Origin: Acidobacteriaceae bacterium
GTDB lineage: Bacteria; Acidobacteriota; Terriglobia; Terriglobales; Acidobacteriaceae
NCBI GenBank assembly: GCA_030044455.1
Contig: JASHVU010000747.1
Location: 1-10,011, forward strand
DNA: 10,011 nucleotides
Reading direction: 5' to 3'
In this document: one piece after another, positions 7,308-10,011 of the stretch
Layout: each line of letters opens with the position of its first letter
How positions within the stretch are numbered: position 1 is the first letter of the stretch
Notes under the pieces: generated by a model
What the model was told of the DNA's origin: nothing
Seen by the model: the letters and a program-made list of their open reading frames with translations, nothing else
Databases searched by the model: none
Translations under genes and position numbers: made by a program

Positions 7308-7534
7308 TCCAAGATTATTTAAAATGAATAGTTTGCCGTGAAGACATTCACGGCCGCGACAGGAGATTCCAGTAGGTACCTGTCTTCACGTCGGAAGACT
7401 TGGTTTTCGCGGACACAATCGGCCTCAAACAATGGGTGCCCCACTCTAACGTCGCTTTTTGCTGTTAGGGTGGGACAGCACCCTCCAACCTTAGCTTCAG
7501 CCCAGGTCAATGTTGCGCGAACTACGCCAGCTCG
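7246..7534. other. Intergenic stretch downstream of ccmD with repeats
   Basis: Apart from the possible microprotein, it contains two hairpins. GCCGTGAA-GACA-TTCACGGC (7335-7354) is perfect over 8 bp and is followed on the minus strand by the AT-rich AAACTATTCATTTT, so it could act as a weak terminator after ccmCD, although the T-run is not immediate. The other hairpin is at 7440-7474. Open frames across it on both strands are accounted for by the repeat. Confidence 0.5.
7430..7480. repeat. Palindromic repeat of the GGGTGCCCCA...GGGTGGG type
   Basis: CCCAC-T-CTAAC (7440-7450) pairs with GTTAG-G-GTGGG (7464-7474), 11 bp including one T-G wobble, around a 13-base loop. The GGGTGCCCCA...TGGG framing is one I recall from dispersed intergenic repeats of Acidobacteriaceae, which often give rise to spurious short annotated proteins. 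Confidence 0.55.
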
Positions 7535-7678
7535 CTAGCGCCGCGAGCTCCGCTGCTTTTTCCCCTTCTGCGCCCGCCACCGGTACCCCAACCACACCAG
7601 GTAGCTCAGCTGAATCACCCAGGTCACGATATACGCCGCAACCAGAAACTCATGATCGAGAATCGCCGCTTGATCCAT
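7535..7678 (-). CDS. ccmD: CcmD-like small heme-exporter membrane protein
   Basis: A 47-residue protein, TAG stop at 7535-7537, in the position expected for CcmD in System I cytochrome c maturation. In other bacteria CcmD helps release heme-loaded CcmE from the CcmC/CcmAB complex. The sequence begins MDQAAILDHEFLVAAYIVTW, continues as one transmembrane helix to about residue 31 (VIQLSYLVWLG) and ends in a very basic tail (YRWRAQKGKKQ, then RSSRR). This is the CcmD plan: short, one helix, positive cytoplasmic C-terminus. ATG at 7678 follows the ccmC stop by two bases, and GGAGG in the end of ccmC lies 7 bases upstream, so translation is probably coupled. The sequence is poorly conserved in this family, so the assignment rests on size, topology and position. 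Confidence 0.78.
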   Translation of the reverse strand: MDQAAILDHEFLVAAYIVTWVIQLSYLVWLGYRWRAQKGKKQRSSRR

Positions 7679-7680
7679 CT

Positions 7681-8382
7681 CTACGCCTCCAGCGCCGCCT
7701 GCGCCTCTGCCGCCACAATCCTCTGCTGGCGACGCTCAATCATGAACCGCAAAATCAGGATGAACACTGCCCATGCGAACCACGCGCCCATATTCCACAA
7801 CAATACGCGCGCCATCGACCACGCCATCCCCGACCCCTGCGCTCCGCCAAACACCGGCGCCGGGTGCTGCGTCCGCCACCAACGGTTCGACATGTACACA
7901 ATCGGCACATCCAGTGCGCCAAAGATTCCCAGCACCGCCGCCAGCGTCTGCATCTGCGGCCCCGCTGCAAACCGCCGCAACAGCAGATAGCTCACATAGA
8001 TAAGCCACAGCACCAGCGTTGTCGTCAGCCGCGCATCCCACGTCCACCAGATCCCCCAAGCCCGCCGTCCCCAGATCGGTCCGGTAACCAGCACCACCGT
8101 GCAAAACACCACCCCCACCTCGGCCCCGGCCAACGCCCAGGCATCGGCCACCTGCGCCTTCTCCGGCGAACTATGCCTATAAGCCAGGTACCCGATCGAC
8201 CCGGCCAGCGATACAGCAAAAAAGGAAAAAGCCACCGCTGCCGACGGCACGTGGTAGTAGATGATCCTGAAGATCTCACCCTGCATGGCATCGTTGGGCG
8301 CAACGTAAATCGCTTGGTAATACCCCCAGATCATCAACAGAATCGTGATCCCGGCGTATACCCCAATCAGAAGTCGTTTCAT
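7681..8382 (-). CDS. ccmC: CcmC-type heme-handling membrane protein for cytochrome c maturation
   Basis: CcmC binds heme at the periplasmic face of the inner membrane and passes it to the chaperone CcmE. The 233-residue protein shows about six hydrophobic segments (near 4-22, 44-66, 84-103, 119-137, 144-164 and 190-214). It carries the tryptophan-rich WWD motif WGRRAWGIWWTWDARLTT (104-121) and the two histidines expected to ligate heme, His44 in IIYYHVPSA and His173 in RWWRTQHPAP, which correspond to His60 and His184 of E. coli CcmC. ATG at 8382 is preferred over an upstream in-frame start because it begins the first helix directly and has GGGA 6 bases upstream. ccmD follows at once; ccmA, B, E, F, G and H are not in the window. 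Confidence 0.92.
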   Translation of the reverse strand: MKRLLIGVYAGITILLMIWGYYQAIYVAPNDAMQGEIFRIIYYHVPSAAVAFSFFAVSLAGSIGYLAYRHSSPEKAQVADAWALAGAEVGVVFCTVVLVTGPIWGRRAWGIWWTWDARLTTTLVLWLIYVSYLLLRRFAAGPQMQTLAAVLGIFGALDVPIVYMSNRWWRTQHPAPVFGGAQGSGMAWSMARVLLWNMGAWFAWAVFILILRFMIERRQQRIVAAEAQAALEA

Positions 8383-8426
8383 ATCGAATCCCGTGCCCTC
8401 AGTGTACGACGCCCCTCCTGTTTCCA

Positions 8427-8442
8427 GGTGATTCAGATCACA
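8427..8442. promoter_or_regulatory. CRP/FNR-family-like binding site upstream of ccmC
   Basis: GGTGATTCAGATCACA matches the CRP half-site pattern TGTGA-N6-TCACA at 9 of 10 defined positions; its core GTGAT-N4-ATCAC is a perfect 5+5 palindrome. It ends 45 bases before the ccmC ATG, a plausible promoter-proximal position. Control of cytochrome c maturation genes by Crp/Fnr-type regulators is well known elsewhere. Which regulator, if any, binds here is inferred only. Confidence 0.4.
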
Positions 8443-8591
8443 CCGGAGAACCACCCGACCCAATGGCCGTGCACACCAATCGCAATCGCCACCGCCCCTT
8501 TGGTTTTCAAACGGCGCGACACAAAGCGGAATTGAAAACAATTTAGTTACTGATTTTCAAATCGTCTGAATAGCCGAGAGCCAGGCCGCTT

Positions 8592-8633
8592 GGGTCACTT
8601 GTCCGAAATCCCGGCGTTTCGGCCAGGTGACCC
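8592..8633. repeat. Long near-perfect hairpin downstream of the SRPBCC gene
   Basis: Arms 8592-8608 (GGGTCACTTGTCCGAAA) and 8617-8633 (TTTCGGCCAGGTGACCC) pair at 16 of 17 positions, with one T-G wobble (8599/8626) and one T-C mismatch (8602/8623), around an 8-base loop. There is no T-run on either side. It may end the arsR-SRPBCC message by a non-canonical route or be a REP-like repeat. Confidence 0.65.
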
Positions 8634-8742
8634 GTAGCGCGTTTGAACTTCGCCGCCACCCTGAGCTGAGACCTCCGGCATCGGCCTGCGTTTGCTTTCC
8701 GTTCCGTATCTCGTGCATGACGATCATCCAGACTTCAACTGC

Positions 8743-9252
8743 TTATCTGGACTGCACCATCCCTGCAACCACGTCGGCAATCTTATCCAGGATCTGGTTC
8801 CAGCCTTCCAGCTGTCCGCTGTTTTTCGCGCTCTCCATCGGTTCGTTTCCAATGAAGGTGAGCTTCGTCTGGCCGTTTCCAATATCCTCAAAGAGCGCCA
8901 CATCGTACGCCCCTTCCACGGCCTCATGCTCAATTCCATATTGCGCCGGGTCAACCCTGTTTCCCTCCGGATCGGAAAAGTACATCAGGGAAACAATCTT
9001 CTCGTACGGAATAATCTCGTGGTACTCAACCGCATTCCAGAACTCCTGCCCGTCCGGCGATTTCATGCAGCAGTGTAATTTCCCTCCCACGCGAAAATCC
9101 ATCTTGCAGACAGGCGAGGTAAATCCTTTCGGTCCCCACCATTGCATGATGTACTTCGGGTCCGTCCACGCTTTCCAAACCAATTCGCGTGGAGCATCGA
9201 AAACTCTTGTCACAACCATCCGCTCGACTTCATTCACCGTGTTTTTTGTCAT
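8743..9252 (-). CDS. AHSA1/SRPBCC (START-like) domain protein
   Basis: A 169-residue soluble protein of the activator-of-Hsp90-ATPase-1-like branch of the SRPBCC superfamily, which forms a deep hydrophobic ligand pocket. Diagnostic motifs: RVFDAPRELVWKAWTDPK (16-33) running into QWWGPKGFT (37-45), FRVGGKLHCCM (53-63), and the C-terminal helix EGWNQILDKIADVVAGM (149-165). The ligand cannot be deduced. The ATG at 9252 has a strong GGAGG 6 bases upstream inside the arsR gene, and the two genes overlap by 23 bp, showing a tightly coupled operon. In such arsR-SRPBCC pairs the repressor usually controls its own operon. Confidence 0.9.
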   Translation of the reverse strand: MTKNTVNEVERMVVTRVFDAPRELVWKAWTDPKYIMQWWGPKGFTSPVCKMDFRVGGKLHCCMKSPDGQEFWNAVEYHEIIPYEKIVSLMYFSDPEGNRVDPAQYGIEHEAVEGAYDVALFEDIGNGQTKLTFIGNEPMESAKNSGQLEGWNQILDKIADVVAGMVQSR

Positions 9253-9580
9253 CTCTGACCTCCGTTTTTTTCATTTCCTTTACAACTGCATCCAGTTTGT
9301 CGAAACTCTCTTCCCAGAATCGCCGATAATTAAAAGCCCAGTCGCTCACTGTCTTTATCGCCTCCGGCCTCAGCGTGCACACACTCTCTCGTCCACGCTT
9401 CGTCTTGATCACAATCCGCGCCCGCACCAGGTAGGCAATGTGTTTTGAAATCATCTGCTGCGAGAGTGCAAATGGCTCCGTCAATCCATGCACAGAGGCG
9501 GGCCCATGGGCGAGCCGCTCGATCATTGCCCGCCGGGTTGGATCAGACAAAGCCGCAAATGTTGTGCCCAATCGATCCAC
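9230..9580 (-). CDS. ArsR/SmtB-type winged-helix transcriptional repressor
   Basis: 116 residues when read from GTG at 9580 (118 from the in-frame TTG at 9586). The ArsR-type winged helix is clear: TTFAALSDPTRRAMIERLAH, the helix-turn-helix with recognition helix LSQQMISKHIAYLVRARIV, and the wing TKRGRESVCTL. The C-terminal helix DWAFNYRRFWEESFDKLDA is typical of the subgroup encoded beside SRPBCC genes. No metal-binding cysteine motif (ELCVCDL type) is present, so a metal sensor is unlikely. There is no ribosome binding site before either start. A good promoter places transcription initiation at about 9580, so a leaderless GTG start fits best, but TTG at 9586 cannot be excluded. The gene overlaps the SRPBCC gene by 23 bp. 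Confidence 0.9.
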   Translation of the reverse strand: MDRLGTTFAALSDPTRRAMIERLAHGPASVHGLTEPFALSQQMISKHIAYLVRARIVIKTKRGRESVCTLRPEAIKTVSDWAFNYRRFWEESFDKLDAVVKEMKKTEVRDDKKHGE

Positions 9581-9598
9581 AACCAAATGGTAGTGGAT
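9575..9598. promoter_or_regulatory. Candidate autoregulatory operator of the arsR-SRPBCC operon
   Basis: A 24-bp imperfect palindrome: ATCCACAACCAA facing ATGGTAGTGGAT, with 10 of 12 arm positions complementary (mismatches only at 9581/9592 and the central 9586/9587). It covers the predicted -10 element and the start codon of the repressor gene, an ideal place for an ArsR dimer to block transcription. Confidence 0.55.
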
Positions 9599-9614
9599 TA
9601 TTCGTCAATGTCAA
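9587..9614 (-). promoter_or_regulatory. Predicted sigma-70-like promoter for arsR
   Basis: On the minus strand, -35 TTGACA (9614-9609, consensus) and -10 TACCAT (9592-9587, four of six matches) are separated by 16 bases. Transcription would start about 7 bases downstream, at or next to the GTG at 9580. Confidence 0.45.
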
Positions 9615-9795
9615 GTGTGAATTTCGCAATTCGTGTTTTTTGTTCCCTGATCTCTGCCCAGGTGCGCGAGCCGGCTGCTCGACACAAAACCGGCTATCGC
9701 CTCGTCCTTTCAAGACTGATGCAGTCGCTCCTCTTCCAAATGCCATCGCGCTGGGAGAACGGGATAAGATTCCTATCTGGGGGCCGCAGTGCGCA

Positions 9796-10011
9796 ATGGA
9801 GACGGAGAACAATTCGACAAACGCCGTCGATTCACCGGAAACCGAATCGGCGGGGAGCCTCGGGCGCCTCGGAATTCCCTATCTCTATCGCTATTGGCAA
9901 CGGCACGGACCGCACAGCCAGGGGCCAACCTCGAAACCCCGCCCGGACTCGGGTGAGTGGGATCTCGAAAATACTCTGCTGGCCGGGCTGGGATTGAACC
10001 TTCTCGAGACT
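9796..10011 (+). CDS. 5' part of an unidentified gene, cut by the window edge
   Basis: ATG at 9796 opens a frame of 72 codons that remains open to the last base of the window. The product begins METENNSTNAVDSPETESAG, a polar and probably disordered start. It then shows a folded-looking segment GIPYLYRYWQRHG (about 28-40) and EWDLENTLLAGLGLNLLET (54-72), with a regular Leu/Gly pattern suggesting an amphipathic helix. I do not recognise the family. The ribosome binding site is weak (GGGGG at 9779-9783, 12 bases away). The frame is open further upstream, but that part looks non-coding and has no ATG or GTG start. The gene is divergent from arsR across about 200 bases. Confidence 0.6.
   Translation, partial: METENNSTNAVDSPETESAGSLGRLGIPYLYRYWQRHGPHSQGPTSKPRPDSGEWDLENTLLAGLGLNLLET

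Larger units (their letters stand above)
8383..8742. other. Intergenic region between the SRPBCC gene and ccmC
   Basis: 360 bases with no supported gene. Besides the CRP/FNR-like palindrome (8427-8442) and the hairpin (8592-8633), there is an AT-rich patch at 8532-8560 with the inverted pair TTGAAAA/TTTTCAA separated by 15 bases. A further TTTTCAA lies at 8504-8510. The ccmC promoter probably lies here. Confidence 0.55.

Noticed and set aside
7335..7354. Perfect 8-bp hairpin considered as the ccmCD terminator
   Set aside because: The T-rich tail does not follow directly on the minus strand, so I mention it only as a weak possibility.
7319..7538. Short open frames on both strands across 7319-7538
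   Set aside because: They read through a palindromic repeat, a known source of spurious small proteins, and one overlaps the ccmD end.
7510..8535. 341-codon plus-strand frame opposite ccmC and ccmD
   Set aside because: Its Pro/Arg/His-rich translation is typical of the antisense of GC-rich membrane-protein genes.
8627..9448. 273-codon plus-strand open frame opposite the SRPBCC and ArsR genes
   Set aside because: It is antisense to two genes with clear family motifs, and its translation has no domain pattern.
9488..9997. 169-codon plus-strand frame across the arsR start
   Set aside because: It overlaps arsR antisense and the divergent promoter region and is out of phase with the better frame at 9796; low-complexity Arg/Ser-rich product.

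Overview
The window reads as chromosomal DNA from an acidobacterium, most likely of the Acidobacteriaceae/Terriglobia type. Three things point there: a TIGR03435-family secreted protein (a family strongly enriched in Acidobacteria), a cluster of lineage-restricted secreted proteins, and short decayed palindromic intergenic repeats of a kind I recall from Acidobacteriaceae genomes. The host assignment is inference. No transposase, phage gene, CRISPR array, rRNA or tRNA gene was seen.

Layout. Positions 122-1480 (+ strand) hold a YihY/BrkB-type six-helix membrane protein followed closely by a VOC/glyoxalase-fold protein. They converge on a long minus-strand block (1549-5502). In transcription order that block is aroF (DAHP synthase, first step of the shikimate pathway), a YVTN beta-propeller lipoprotein 11 bases downstream of aroF, a TIGR03435 secreted protein, and a small secreted protein with an internal duplication. 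Positions 5503-6036 carry no gene but contain remnants of interspersed hairpin repeats.

Positions 6037-7534 are the least conventional part. Two small single-helix membrane proteins (96 and 87 aa) lie in the same orientation. Each is preceded by a diverged copy of the same ~150 bp leader, whose five sequence blocks keep their order and, with one exception, nearly their spacing. A perfect 13 bp hairpin lies between the two units, a possible 31-residue hydrophobic microprotein lies next to the second leader, and another palindromic repeat follows. Function is unknown.

Positions 7535-8382 (minus) encode CcmC and a 47-aa CcmD-like protein two bases apart, parts of the System I cytochrome c maturation heme-handling machinery. 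No other ccm gene is visible. A CRP/FNR-like palindrome lies 45 bases upstream of ccmC. Positions 8743-9586 (minus) hold an ArsR-type repressor overlapping by 23 bp an AHSA1/SRPBCC-domain protein, a common two-gene arrangement. The repressor seems to be read from a leaderless or nearly leaderless transcript whose promoter and first codons lie inside a palindromic operator candidate. At the right edge, a divergently oriented gene starts at 9796 and runs out of the window.

The genes do not form one pathway: this is a mosaic of housekeeping biosynthesis (aroF), envelope and secreted accessory proteins, cytochrome c maturation and a small regulatory operon.
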